Source: Chara braunii (Eukaryota; Streptophyta; Charophyceae; Charales; Characeae). From it: a DNA stretch of 29,117 nt. A program made the translations under genes and the position numbers. This document shows positions 8,401-18,359 of the stretch, piece after piece (the first letter of the stretch is position 1; every line of letters starts with the position of its first letter). The stretch lies in the NCBI GenBank assembly GCA_003427395.1, contig BFEA01000100.1, forward strand, positions 99,281-128,397, read 5' to 3'. Under the pieces are notes generated by a model, which had not been told where the DNA came from, ran no database searches, and was given only the letters and a program-made list of their open reading frames with translations.

Positions 8401-10630
8401 TAAGAACGGCCAGGAGGTTGTATACCTGTCTCTTATACACATCTAGATGTGTATAAGAGACAGGTCCTAGATCGAGGCCAACCAACAGCTTTGACAGCCG
8501 TCGGATTGAATTTCGAGAATCCGGATGCGATGGTGGATGTGGTGTTCGATAATCTCCTCTCTGATGAGACTGCTGCTGCTGGCGCCGCGGCGACGGCCGC
8601 GGCGGCGGCCGTGGCTGCAAAGAACTTGGCGGCTTCTAGCAGCTTTAAGAACGGCCAGGAGGTTGTATACCTGTCTCTTATACACATCTAGATGTGTATA
8701 AGAGACAGGTCCTAGATCGAGGCCAACCAACAGCTTTGACAGCCGTCGGATTGAATTTCGAGAATCCGGATGCGATGGTGGATGTGGTGTTCGATAATCT
8801 CCTCTCTGATGAGACTGCTGCTGCTGGCGCCGCGGCGACGGCCGCGGCGGCGGCCGTGGCTGCAAAGAACTTGGCGGCTTCTAGCAGCTTTAAGAACGGC
8901 CAGGAGGTTGTATACCTGTCTCTTATACACATCTAGATGTGTATAAGAGACAGGTCCTAGATCGAGGCCAACCAACAGCTTTGACAGCCGTCGGATTGAA
9001 TTTCGAGAATCCGGATGCGATGGTGGATGTGGTGTTCGATAATCTCCTCTCTGATGAGACTGCTGCTGCTGGCGCCGCGGCGACGGCCGCGGCGGCGGCC
9101 GTGGCTGCAAAGAACTTGGCGGCTTCTAGCAGCTTTAAGAACGGCCAGGAGGTTGTATACCTGTCTCTTATACACATCTAGATGTGTATAAGAGACAGGT
9201 CCTAGATCGAGGCCAACCAACAGCTTTGACAGCCGTCGGATTGAATTTCGAGAATCCGGATGCGATGGTGGATGTGGTGTTCGATAATCTCCTCTCTGAT
9301 GAGACTGCTGCTGCTGGCGCCGCGGCGACGGCCGCGGCGGCGGCCGTGGCTGCAAAGAACTTGGCGGCTTCTAGCAGCTTTAAGAACGGCCAGGAGGTTG
9401 TATACCTGTCTCTTATACACATCTAGATGTGTATAAGAGACAGGTCCTAGATCGAGGCCAACCAACAGCTTTGACAGCCGTCGGATTGAATTTCGAGAAT
9501 CCGGATGCGATGGTGGATGTGGTGTTCGATAATCTCCTCTCTGATGAGACTGCTGCTGCTGGCGCCGCGGCGACGGCCGCGGCGGCGGCCGTGGCTGCAA
9601 AGAACTTGGCGGCTTCTAGCAGCTTTAAGAACGGCCAGGAGGTTGTATACCTGTCTCTTATACACATCTAGATGTGTATAAGAGACAGGTCCTAGATCGA
9701 GGCCAACCAACAGCTTTGACAGCCGTCGGATTGAATTTCGAGAATCCGGATGCGATGGTGGATGTGGTGTTCGATAATCTCCTCTCTGATGAGACTGCTG
9801 CTGCTGGCGCCGCGGCGACGGCCGCGGCGGCGGCCGTGGCTGCAAAGAACTTGGCGGCTTCTAGCAGCTTTAAGAACGGCCAGGAGGTTGTATACCTGTC
9901 TCTTATACACATCTAGATGTGTATAAGAGACAGGTCCTAGATCGAGGCCAACCAACAGCTTTGACAGCCGTCGGATTGAATTTCGAGAATCCGGATGCGA
10001 TGGTGGATGTGGTGTTCGATAATCTCCTCTCTGATGAGACTGCTGCTGCTGGCGCCGCGGCGACGGCCGCGGCGGCGGCCGTGGCTGCAAAGAACTTGGC
10101 GGCTTCTAGCAGCTTTAAGAACGGCCAGGAGGTTGTATACCTGTCTCTTATACACATCTAGATGTGTATAAGAGACAGGTCCTAGATCGAGGCCAACCAA
10201 CAGCTTTGACAGCCGTCGGATTGAATTTCGAGAATCCGGATGCGATGGTGGATGTGGTGTTCGATAATCTCCTCTCTGATGAGACTGCTGCTGCTGGCGC
10301 CGCGGCGACGGCCGCGGCGGCGGCCGTGGCTGCAAAGAACTTGGCGGCTTCTAGCAGCTTTAAGAACGGCCAGGAGGTTGTATACCTGTCTCTTATACAC
10401 ATCTAGATGTGTATAAGAGACAGGTCCTAGATCGAGGCCAACCAACAGCTTTGACAGCCGTCGGATTGAATTTCGAGAATCCGGATGCGATGGTGGATGT
10501 GGTGTTCGATAATCTCCTCTCTGATGAGACTGCTGCTGCTGGCGCCGCGGCGACGGCCGCGGCGGCGGCCGTGGCTGCAAAGAACTTGGCGGCTTCTAGC
10601 AGCTTTAAGAACGGCCAGGAGGTTGTATAC
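5279..10630. repeat. Perfect 245-bp tandem array, 22 genomic copies with 21 adapter junctions (assembly artefact)
   Basis: The first unit is 5279-5523 and the last partial copy is 10424-10630. Each full unit is 207 bp of P450 exon plus a 38-bp spacer. Units look identical to the base over 5.3 kb, unlike any real satellite of this length. The spacer is CTGTCTCTTATACACATCT followed by AGATGTGTATAAGAGACAG, the Tn5 mosaic end in both orientations. That is the junction adapter made when Nextera mate-pair fragments are circularised. A 207-bp fragment closed on itself by the adapter gives a 245-bp circle, which an assembler can unroll. Removing 5145 bp (21 units, divisible by 3) rejoins GTATAC at 5485 to TGCGAG at 10631 in frame. 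All open frames inside the array are adapter-derived and should not be annotated. Confidence 0.97.
5486..5523. other. Nextera mate-pair junction adapter (first of 21)
   Basis: Positions 5486-5504 and 5505-5523 are the 19-bp Tn5 mosaic end and its reverse complement, placed head to head. The same 38 bases recur every 245 bp, the last at 10386-10423. Translation gives peptides such as LSLIHI, MYKRQ, MCIRDR and VSYTHLDVYKRQ, signatures of adapter contamination rather than protein. Confidence 0.98.
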
Positions 10631-11300
10631 TGCGAGACAGAAGCCTGCCTGCTGTTAACGAGTCTGTTATCAGCGGGCACGGACACGACGACCTCTGTAA
10701 CTGTTTTCCTTCTGATGGAATTGCTCCGTCATCCGAAGATGATGGCGAAGCTGAAAGCAGAGGTAGATGAGGCCGTCGAAGTCGCAGGAGATTCGCAGAA
10801 GTTTCTATCAGAGAATGATCTGGAGAATCTGCCTTACCTCAATGCAGTTCTGTACGAGACGCTGTGTCTGCACACCCCCGGTCCGCTGTTTACTCATCAA
10901 GCTGTGGAAGACGCTGTAGTGTTTGGCTATGACGTCCCCGCAGGAACTCAGGTGCTTGTCAACGCTTGGGCCATTATGCACGACCCTGAGGTGTGGCCCG
11001 AGCCATGGGAGTTTCGCCCCGAAACGGTTCATCCGAGATGGGCGGCTGGCCGACGACCTGCATCCTGATGGAAAGAACTTTGCCTTCATCCCGTTTGGTG
11101 CGGGAAGAAGAGTGTGCCCAGGTATGCGGCTCGGGCTCAACAGTGTTCGGTTCGTTGTTTCCAGGCTGGCCCAGCGGTTTGACTTTACGTTGCCACGTGG
11201 CGTTCAGCCCGAAGACGTGGACTTTACCGAGCGTGACGGAATTGTCATCTTCCCGGAAAATCCGGTGCCGATCGTCTTCCGTCCAAGATCAATAGGGTAG
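10631..11300 (+). CDS. Cytochrome P450, C-terminal block (I-helix to stop; one frameshift)
   Basis: The I-helix oxygen-activation motif AGTDTT is at 10673-10690, within LLLTSLLSAGTDTT. The K-helix region NLPYLNAVLYETLCLH has Glu at 10856 but Cys (TGT, 10865-10867) where nearly all P450s have the Arg of ExxR. GYDVPAGTQVLVNAWAIMHD and WPEPWEFRPE follow as usual. The frame breaks in GAAACGG at 11021-11027. One A too many separates RPE from RFIRDGRLADD, so the upstream frame ends at 11066-11068 while the true C terminus continues in the next frame. The haem-binding loop is FGAGRRVCPG at 11094-11123, with the proximal Cys at 11115-11117. The gene ends at TAG 11298-11300. The frameshift and the ExxC may be assembly errors, given the state of this locus, or signs of a pseudogene. 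Confidence 0.92.
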
Positions 11301-11373
11301 GGTGCGGGGAAGATTTTTTTTGAAAAGGGCGATGGCCTTGAGGTATTATCATCGGACTAACCAGAGCCAGGTA

Positions 11374-11434
11374 AATTCAATCTTGTGTCTCTTTTTTTTT
11401 TTTTTTTTTTTTTTATTGAATTCAATCTTGTGTC
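11374..11434 (-). mobile_element. Bare poly-T (poly-A on - strand) insertion with 16-bp target-site duplication
   Basis: AATTCAATCTTGTGTC occurs at 11374-11389 and again at 11419-11434. Between them is little more than a 24-base T-run (11391-11414 after a leading TC) and ATTG. A poly-A tract between long identical direct repeats is the footprint of LINE-type target-primed reverse transcription, here apparently truncated to the tail alone. Confidence 0.6.
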
Positions 11435-11569
11435 CAAGATCAATAGCCTAGGGTGGCCTTATAGCCTTCAGGGAACACCCGCTGGGGGACACCGGCCAGG
11501 GGACAGCCGGTAGCAGAGGGACCGAAATCATCTGAGTGGCCAGTCGCTGTGCCTCCGACTCGCAGACGG

Positions 11570-11599
11570 TTTTTTTTGTTTTTTTTTTTGTTTTTTTTT
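11570..11599. repeat. Interrupted T-tract
   Basis: T8-G-T11-G-T9 in 30 bases. It is simple-sequence DNA, perhaps a decayed poly-A tail on the - strand. No flanking direct repeat is evident. Confidence 0.7.
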
Positions 11600-12401
11600 G
11601 CGTGTCCTCCTTCAATTGCTTGTGCTCCGACGGACCACAGATCTAATACTAAGTTTGAAACTCATCAGAACAGATACAGGCCTGTCTGAGTTGGTACACC
11701 CATGAAGCGTAGGGTATATTTATCTGGGGCCAGTCAAGGCCATCGCCGTTCTTAGACAAGAAAGAAAAAAGAACCCGTCCCCGGGAGAGCAGTAGGATAG
11801 GTAGGGGATTATGGTGGATTCGATGCTTGCAGAACTTACGTGGTCAAAGAGGTATTTGCCTTGTTCTTTTTTGGCTGACGTGGGCCATAGATAGTGCAGC
11901 TGAAGCTGTCTCCAAACGGACACTGCCACGCGGTGCCACCTGGTGCCGGTTTGTGAGTAGGGGGAACGGTTTCGATGTCATGATCGAAGTTTGTCTCTCG
12001 AACTTGTGACGGGCGTAGTCGTGAGAAAAGGACAAGGGGTTGGTTGGTGTTCCCTCGTCATATACATAGAGACGTGAGAGGATGAGAGATGAGGGAAATA
12101 TATACATATATATATTGTGACGATATGTATATACATATTACAAGCCCCTCGTTTATTGTCCTCTTCTCCTCTCTGCCTACGGTATACCGGGCAGCTCTGT
12201 TTGACTATTTATATGTTAGCGTGGATTATCACTTACAGTGTAATCAGTTAGGGGATTCTGCAGACTGTTGAGGGTTCAGCCTCCTTATATAAGATACATT
12301 GCCATATATGGGCCTCGCTGCACTACTCTGGAAATGTGCAAAACGAGAGTGAATCTTGCATTAGAATATGGAAAAATACACCACCAATATTTTTGTCTTT
12401 T

Positions 12402-12480
12402 TGTGCATGTTGAGAGTAGTGCAGCCAGGCCCTATGTCTTGTTGTGCATGTCGAGAGTTGTGCAGCGAGCCCGTTGGTGA
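12402..12480. repeat. Two-copy 41-bp imperfect tandem repeat
   Basis: TGTGCATGTTGAGAGTAGTG (from 12402) and TGTGCATGTCGAGAGTTGTG (from 12443) begin two similar units that both continue into GCAGC-AGCCC-like sequence. The second copy ends just before the 210-bp repeat that starts at 12483. Confidence 0.65.
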
Positions 12481-12482
12481 AC

Positions 12483-12523
12483 ATTACCGTTGAGGTTCTG
12501 ACAGGTTGGACGCGCCGGACTTC
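12483..12523 (+). repeat. 210-bp tandem repeat R1, left part (split by the LINE)
   Basis: ATTACCGTTGAGGTTCTGAC and the next 8 bases match 21744-21771 exactly. The following bases continue to align with R2 apart from C/T and A/G differences. The match stops at the poly-T of the LINE at 12524 and resumes at 21575. Positions 12510-12523 are the left target-site duplication. Confidence 0.75.
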
Positions 12524-12526
12524 TTT

Positions 12527-12557
<31 letters not shown>

Positions 12558-13012
12558 TTCAAATCATTACTTATCAACAACCAGAGGCCGGGGACCTCAC
12601 AATTCAACCCGGGAGTATCTGGCAGCATCAGCCAGCTTAGCTTACAGGCTTGCGCCTGCAGAAAGTCACACTATAGACTTTCCAGTACCTATCCTGTGGA
12701 CAGCATAACCTACAACAGCCGAACCAAGCCTGAAGTGGAAAAACCTAGCTTCCTATGCACTTACAGAATTAATGAGAAATTGCTCTCGTCCTTCAAAAGT
12801 CTTTAGAATAACTTGGCTCGTTACCAACCCTCTCACACTGAGCTTCTTGACTGATATTAACACCAGAACAACTACTCTGGGACTAAAACGGCCCAGAGGA
12901 GCTCGTCCAAGACTACTGGCACTCTCCTACCGGTCCACCGCGACCTTACGTACCCAGTGCCCTGGTAAAGAGCAGGACTAACTAAACCGTATCCCTTCCA
13001 ATGCCGCCCTCC
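12524..13012 (-). other. LINE 3' UTR and poly-A tail
   Basis: The segment runs from the ORF2 stop codon (ending at 13013) to the T-run at 12524-12551, which is the poly-A tail in element orientation. No coding potential is seen on the element strand. The tail length of about 28 suggests a fairly recent insertion despite the damage in the ORFs. Confidence 0.65.
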
Positions 13013-13633
13013 CTATTTGTTTATCGTTGCGGACGGGACATCTCGGAGCCACTTCGAGATCACCAGACCTTTCTGAGCGTGTACTGCCGCCAACTTGTTG
13101 TTCTTCGCCCAGGTGCGGAGGAACCAGAACAGTTGGCGTCTGCTCCCTGTCCTGGACTTCACCTTCCGCCTCCAGTCCACCCAAATCGCATGCCTCAGCC
13201 CTTGTTTGATGTAGCGCTTGGTCTCCAAATCAGAAAGGGGCCGTTTTTCGAACCGTGATCTGTTCCTGTCCATCCAGATCGTCTCACAGATCAGGCCCCT
13301 GACTACGTGAGCCACGTACCCCCAACCCTGATGGCCCTTAACGGTCTTCGGTAGGAACCCCAAGAGTACCCACTTTTCTATCCATTCCACACCCTGGCCA
13401 CCAAACTCCCTCCAGTGATGAGCCCACCAATTCCATATCCTCTTCGAAGCGGGGCACTCCCACCATAGGTGCTTGGTGGACTCGAACGGCCATCTGCACC
13501 TTGAGCAAGCAAGTTCCACCTTCAAACCTCTGCTGGTTAGCCAGACTGCTGACGGGGTCACCATTAACGAGAGCAACCACAAAATACTTACTTGTTTGCC
13601 GTTTGGGAGGGAGGACAGGATGCTCCATAGTCT
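13013..13633 (-). pseudogene. LINE ORF2 C-terminus with zf-RVT zinc-binding domain
   Basis: This block is in the same frame as the reverse transcriptase and is separated from it only by TAA at 13634-13636. It begins RLWSILSSLPNGK and contains CSRCRWPFESTKHLWWEC, a C-x2-C-x8-H-x4-C pattern. That, with the Trp-rich sequence that follows, is characteristic of the zf-RVT domain at the end of plant LINE ORF2 proteins, thought to aid RNA binding. It ends with a basic tail at 13013. Confidence 0.85.
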
Positions 13634-16180
13634 TTAAAACTCAGACTTCGACTCCAACAGGTCCTCTTCGCACACTGCCTGCCAACGGGGGATCGCCACT
13701 TCCACAGGCGACTTGAGTTTCTGTATGTATTGTTTGTATCCTGCAGCCACCAAGTATTTGTGCATGACTAGGGCCTCCTCCTCTGGGGCCTTGGGCGCCC
13801 ATGTCCAGGCTGTCGGGTCAATGCTGAGCAGCTTGAGAGGCTTCCTGCCTACCCAAGTGAGAATGGTGGCCGAGGGCGACCTGCTGCGGACCTCCACCAC
13901 TCGAGCCTGTGCAGGATTATCCCAGAGCTGAATAGTGACTTCTCCCATCAGGGACAGCGTGTTCTCAGGGCCCTCGCATTTCCACCTCTCTATCCTTCTG
14001 AAACCGCTCGGGAGGATCTCCAGCATCTTCCAGAGTACAGAGTCTTCTTCCCTCTCTAACTGTGGGACATACCAGAAACCGGCGGGGTCTGAACCCTCCG
14101 GACCCAAAATGTCCTTCCATTCTTGGGGGACAGCGTCAGTCAGTGCCCTCCAATGGACCTCCACCCCTTGCAAACCTCTGAGAACTGCTTTTGCCTCGCT
14201 CAACGGTTTCCAGCTACCCAGCAAGGATGACCAGAGATCCGCCATCCTGACAACCCCCTTCTTTACCCAAGCTCTACCGAATGAGCCCGTCGAGTCGTCT
14301 GCCAAGAATTCAACGCCGGAGGGGTCTGTGAACGCCGGGTTTTCAAACAACAGCTGGTTCAGGACCTCTTCTTTGGAGGACGGGGGTTTCTGCAGATCTG
14401 GGGGATAACGGTGCCATGCCTTACGGATAGGTTCCCAAAATTCAGATTTGAGTTTTTTCTTCCGAAAAGACAGAATGAAGAAGCAGGCCCAGACATCCTG
14501 TGGCCTACTTAGCTCCCATGGCTTCATCAACAGTCTCTCCGCCAAGGTGACCCAGTGTTCACTGCTTCTCATAGTAGCCACCTTTACCACCCAGTTCCTC
14601 AGTTGTGCTTGGGTTCTTCTTGCAGGGTCTAGCAGACCCAGTCCGCCCTGTACACGTGGGAAGGTGAGTGTGTCATAGACCACCTTGGACAGGAACCCCC
14701 CAGCATCTTGAGCCCGTGGTTTCCAAACGAACCGGGCAACCAATCTCTTGACCGCTTTGACTGTTCCTTCGGCCAACTCCTTTACCATGGAAACAAACCA
14801 CATGATTGAGAACAAGGCCACATTGGCCACTAGAGCTCTCCCTACCACTGATAGGTGCCCAGTGAAGTTCCACAGTCTCAGTCTGGCGGAAATCCGCTGC
14901 TGCAAAATTAGACCCTGTCCAGACCCATCCACTTGCAAACTGATTAACACAGCCGAAAATCTTTCCTCCTCCCCTACACCTACCCTTCTCATTCCCCATT
15001 CAACCTTCAAACCAAATTGCGCTGGGAGCAGGAACGTGGATTTGCTCCAATTCACCGTTGCTTCGGACAGCGCAGAGTACTCGGCCAGCACTAAGTTGAT
15101 TGCTCCCAAGGATTTTTCCGTGTTCTCACTTATGCTCAGCAGGTCGTCTGCTAGCGCCTTGACCTTACACTCCTCCCCCGTATGTAGTTGGAGGCCCCTG
15201 ATGTCCGGGTGCCTACGCAGCCTGTTCAGCAGAACTTCCAACTGCAGTACAAAGACGAGCGGAGCCAGCGGGTATCCCTGTCGTAGAGACCTTGAGAGAG
15301 CGAAGGGTTCCGACAGATGCCCATTGATCATGATTGCCGAGGTGGAAAAGATGTATAAGGTTTTGGTCCATGCGCAGAAACCTTCTCCGAACCCCATCCA
15401 CTTCAGCGTAGTGAGGACGAAAGCCCAACCCACTTTATCATACGCCTTCTCCAAGTCTAGGAGAAGGACCGCCATATCCAGCACTTCACTCTGCACTACT
15501 TCCAATACCTCGATCGCCGTCACGATATTGTTGAAGATTGATCTTCCCCTCACAAAGGCGCCCTGATCCCCTTCCACTAACTCCGGTAGGTATTGTGCAA
15601 GTCTGCGCGCTAGTGATTTTGCCAGGATCTTGTACGACGCGTTAAGCAGCGAAATTGACCACCAGTTCCGGACTTCAGCCTTGTCGCCCTTCTTGAATAG
15701 AACCGAAATAACCCCATGTGACATCCCCTTGCCCAACTTTCCTCCTGTTAGTACCTCATTGTACAAGTCGACTAGCTTGGGTCCCAGCCCGTCCCAGTTG
15801 GCGGAGTAAAATTCCACCGAGAGGTCATCCACCCCGGGGGATTTCCCTTTCGCCATTGTCTTCAATGTTTGTGTGGTCTCCTCCAGTGTGAGAGGACGAT
15901 CCAGGTCCAGCCTCCCTGTAACTTGTAGCTTTACCCTTGTGTCCCTCCACATGTCCGATTCCTCTGTCAGATCCGTGGTCCTGTTGTCTTGCAAGCGCTT
16001 GGTGGTCAGAATATCCTTGTAGTATAGCCTAGCGTACTGCAGCATGCCTGAGGCTGGACAGGCTGAGGGGGCTGTGGCATCGAACGGGTGCCTAAGCTCT
16101 ACCATCTGCAGTTGGGCCCTGCATGGCTGCAACTTTCAAAAGGTCTCCTTGGTCATCTTGTCGTTAAACTCGATACCCTT
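13634..16180 (-). pseudogene. LINE ORF2 reverse transcriptase domain
   Basis: An open frame of about 830 codons (to about 16132) carries the RT motifs in order. Numbered from that point they are LTLEET...GKSPGVDDL (81-104), GVISVLFKKGDKAEVRNW (140-157), DQGAFVRGRSIFNN (189-202), LLLDLEKAYD (223-232), RQGYPLAPL (284-292) and the catalytic ALADDLLS (327-334). Several usually invariant positions are changed: NWW-S for NWRP, RQGYP for RQGDP, LADD for F/Y-ADD. The frame extends upstream through NDKMTKETF, a stop, then KLQPCRAQLQM. Ns are absent and the frame is long, so this is the best preserved part of the element. Confidence 0.92.
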
Positions 16181-16185
16181 TACCT

Positions 16186-17264
16186 TCAATATATATCATT
16201 CCACCTTTTTTGTTTCTCCTCTTGCAGCATATCCCATTCCTTCATGTGTCTCTCCCTTTTTTCTGCCCACACCATCAGTGAAATGGGATGATCGTCCAAC
16301 CTCTCCCTCGCGTCTTCCACTCTCCCCTTGCACTCCGCCTCCTTCTTGTTCCTTTCTCTTGCCAGTATCCTAGAGATGGCGTCGAGTATGCCTGATGTAA
16401 TGGCTAAGCCACCATCCATCCACTCTGCGATAGACTCAAAGTGACCCCGCGCACATTCCCAACTCTGCATATGTTTGGATACCCACTCGTTCACTCCAGG
16501 ATCTTCAAGCACCTGGCTGTTAAGGCGGAAGAAGCCTCTCCCCCTGGAACCATCTATTGACAGGTGGATATCTGCAGTAACCGACTTGTGATCCGAAAGG
16601 GGACTGCAACCCAGTTTTACCAATGTACAGCGATTCTGAATAACTTCCCCCATCAAGAAGAAGTTCAATCTCCTCCTGGTTATTGCCCGTCTGTTCCTGA
16701 AGAGGTTAGAGAACCAGGTAAAACCAGGTTCACCCGGATTCAGCATCGGGAATGGGTCCTCACGTCGCTCCTATCTGCGAATGAAGAACCACTCCTCAAA
16801 GCTTCGTCCAAGGACACGTTCCAGTCCCCCCCTATAATCAGCTTCTCTGCGGGTGGGATATCTGTCACCAGTTTCGAAAAAAACCTCGTTCTCTCCCCCA
16901 CGTCTGTTGGTGCGTACACCGTCATAAAGAGTCATTCCTCGTTTGCTATTAAGACCTTCATCTAGGCCCACTTCCCCCAAATGTCTGATTCTGCATCCAT
17001 CACCGTCGCTTGCAGGTCACAGTGCAACAGAATACAAACCCCGCCCCTTGTTCCCTGCGCTGGCGCCCAAATCTGTAGGCCCTCCCACCAATGAGCAATT
17101 TCCTTGATCTTCGTGTCGTTCAACTTTGTTTTCTGCAACATCACACAGCTTGCCCTGCACTCATGTAGCCAGGACTTCAACCTTCTCCTCTTATCCCTCC
17201 CATTGGAATCCCCAAGGCCCCGAAAGTTCCAAGTTATCATTCTCAGCCTATCCATTAGTGTCAT
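16186..17264 (-). pseudogene. LINE ORF2 N-terminal endonuclease domain (broken)
   Basis: ORF2 starts at or near the ATG at 17264 (a stop, TGA, lies two codons upstream) with MITWNFRGLGDSNGRDKRR, the Asn motif of the apurinic-like endonuclease. LQKTKLN follows where the family has LQETK: the catalytic Glu is Lys (codon at 17130-17132). Further motifs are MTVYAPTDVGER, IIGGDWNVSLDE (GDxN motif) and PLSDHKSVTADI (catalytic SDH). Stops at 16962-16964 and 16932-16934 and a frame change near 16746 break the domain, and about 40-60 residues usual before FTW seem to be missing. A coiled Arg/Glu-rich linker leads to the RT. Confidence 0.88.
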
Positions 17265-17391
17265 TTGTCACCGCGTTCGCTTGGATGCGGATTGAACCCT
17301 GAGCAACGGACTGTGCTTGCCTACGCGAGGAGTTTCTCGAGTTCTGAATCCTTGAACTTCCTCTGGAGGAGCCGGTATGAGACGTTGAACG

Positions 17392-18208
17392 TCATTCCTC
17401 AGTCAGACTGGCTCTTAGAAACTCTGAATGGAAATCCTCCTCCTGGAGCAGCTTCTCGTTAACTGTTATCAGTGCCGCCGCGGACACCCCCGGAAGGATC
17501 CTAATGGAATCCAACTCATTAGCCTGGTCCACTTGGATCAGACTGTTGTGATACCAAAGAAACCCAACTTGCGCCAGGACCTCGACAAATTCTGCTGGTA
17601 TGCGAGCGTCTAGTAATGGAAAGTACATTTTTCTATACCCCTTTACAGTCTCACAAATAATGCTAGTCATCGTGGAATGTGGAATGATCCTGACTGTCAC
17701 GTGCTCACCATACAACCTTCTCGTACATTCGAGGATTTTCGTCGGAGTAGGGGAGCAATCCACATCTGCCGACGGGAGGAAAGGTCCATTACCATATGTT
17801 GTTGCCAGGAAGAATACACCCCTGTCTATGTGTGTGCACAGCAGGGGTACTAACCGCCTCTGCACTGATTCCATCTGGTTTCTACCCACTACCTCTGCTC
17901 TCCTAATTCTAACTGAACCTTTTTGTGCCTCAACCTCTTGTTTGCAACCCGACCCAGCTGAGTTGTCCAGCGAAGAGGCTGAGTTCGACCTTCCTGTCCT
18001 TTCGCGGTCTTCCTCACATTCATTGCCCCACCTCACTCTTGACTGTGAGGTGACCGACGTCTTCGATAATTCATCCCTCAGTCGAGACATGTCTGGTTGG
18101 AGACTACCCGGATCTACCCCTCCTCCTCCTCCTTCACCCCCTCCGCCCCCTTGAGCCACATCTTGCTCCTCTCTTACCGGTGCCCTTGTCGCCAGGGTCC
18201 GTTACCGG
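17392..18208 (-). pseudogene. LINE-internal open frame with an unrecognised globular domain
   Basis: The frame opens after a stop near 18210. A Gly/Glu-rich low-complexity start is followed by a polar, Ser-rich stretch and then about 150 residues with mixed hydrophobic/charged composition, containing KILECTRRLYGEHVTVRIIP and DSIRILPGVSAAALITVNEK. It ends at TGA/TAA near 17392, 128 bp before the ORF2 start. I do not recognise the domain. From position it is the C-terminal part of ORF1 or an extra ORF between ORF1 and ORF2. It is intact over 250 codons, which suggests it was under coding selection before decay. Confidence 0.55.
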
Positions 18209-18359
18209 TACCTTTCTGCCTCCAATTATCCTCCTTCCACGAGGACCAACGCGAGGATGAGCTGCTTTGTCTGCGTCTGAATACGGGTCCGCCTCCTTCC
18301 CACCTAGCCCCTTCGTGATGTTGGGAGCATCTGTCCGGCGGAGGAGGTGTCAGGTGTCT

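Larger units (their letters stand above)
11301..12482. other. Intergenic region 3' of the P450
   Basis: No credible coding sequence. It should include the P450 3' UTR, although no clear AATAAA signal is seen close to the stop. The segment is marked by T-runs (11391-11414 and 11570-11599), a repeat of GTCCAAGATCAATAG at 11281-11295 and 11432-11446, and a 16-bp palindrome ATATGTATATACATAT at 12123-12138 inside TA-rich DNA. Confidence 0.6.

Noticed and set aside
5493-10580. Dozens of 80-132 codon open frames in the array
   Set aside because: They start or end in adapter sequence and recur in shifted frames; none is a gene.
5279-10630. Array as satellite DNA, CRISPR-like array, or tandem-repeat protein gene
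   Set aside because: The spacer is a sequencing adapter, unit identity is perfect, and the repeat part is one piece of the P450 exon. A technical origin explains all of it.
14748-15566. 272-codon + strand open frame
   Set aside because: It is antisense to the LINE reverse transcriptase, has no recognisable domain, and the RT motifs on the other strand are clear.
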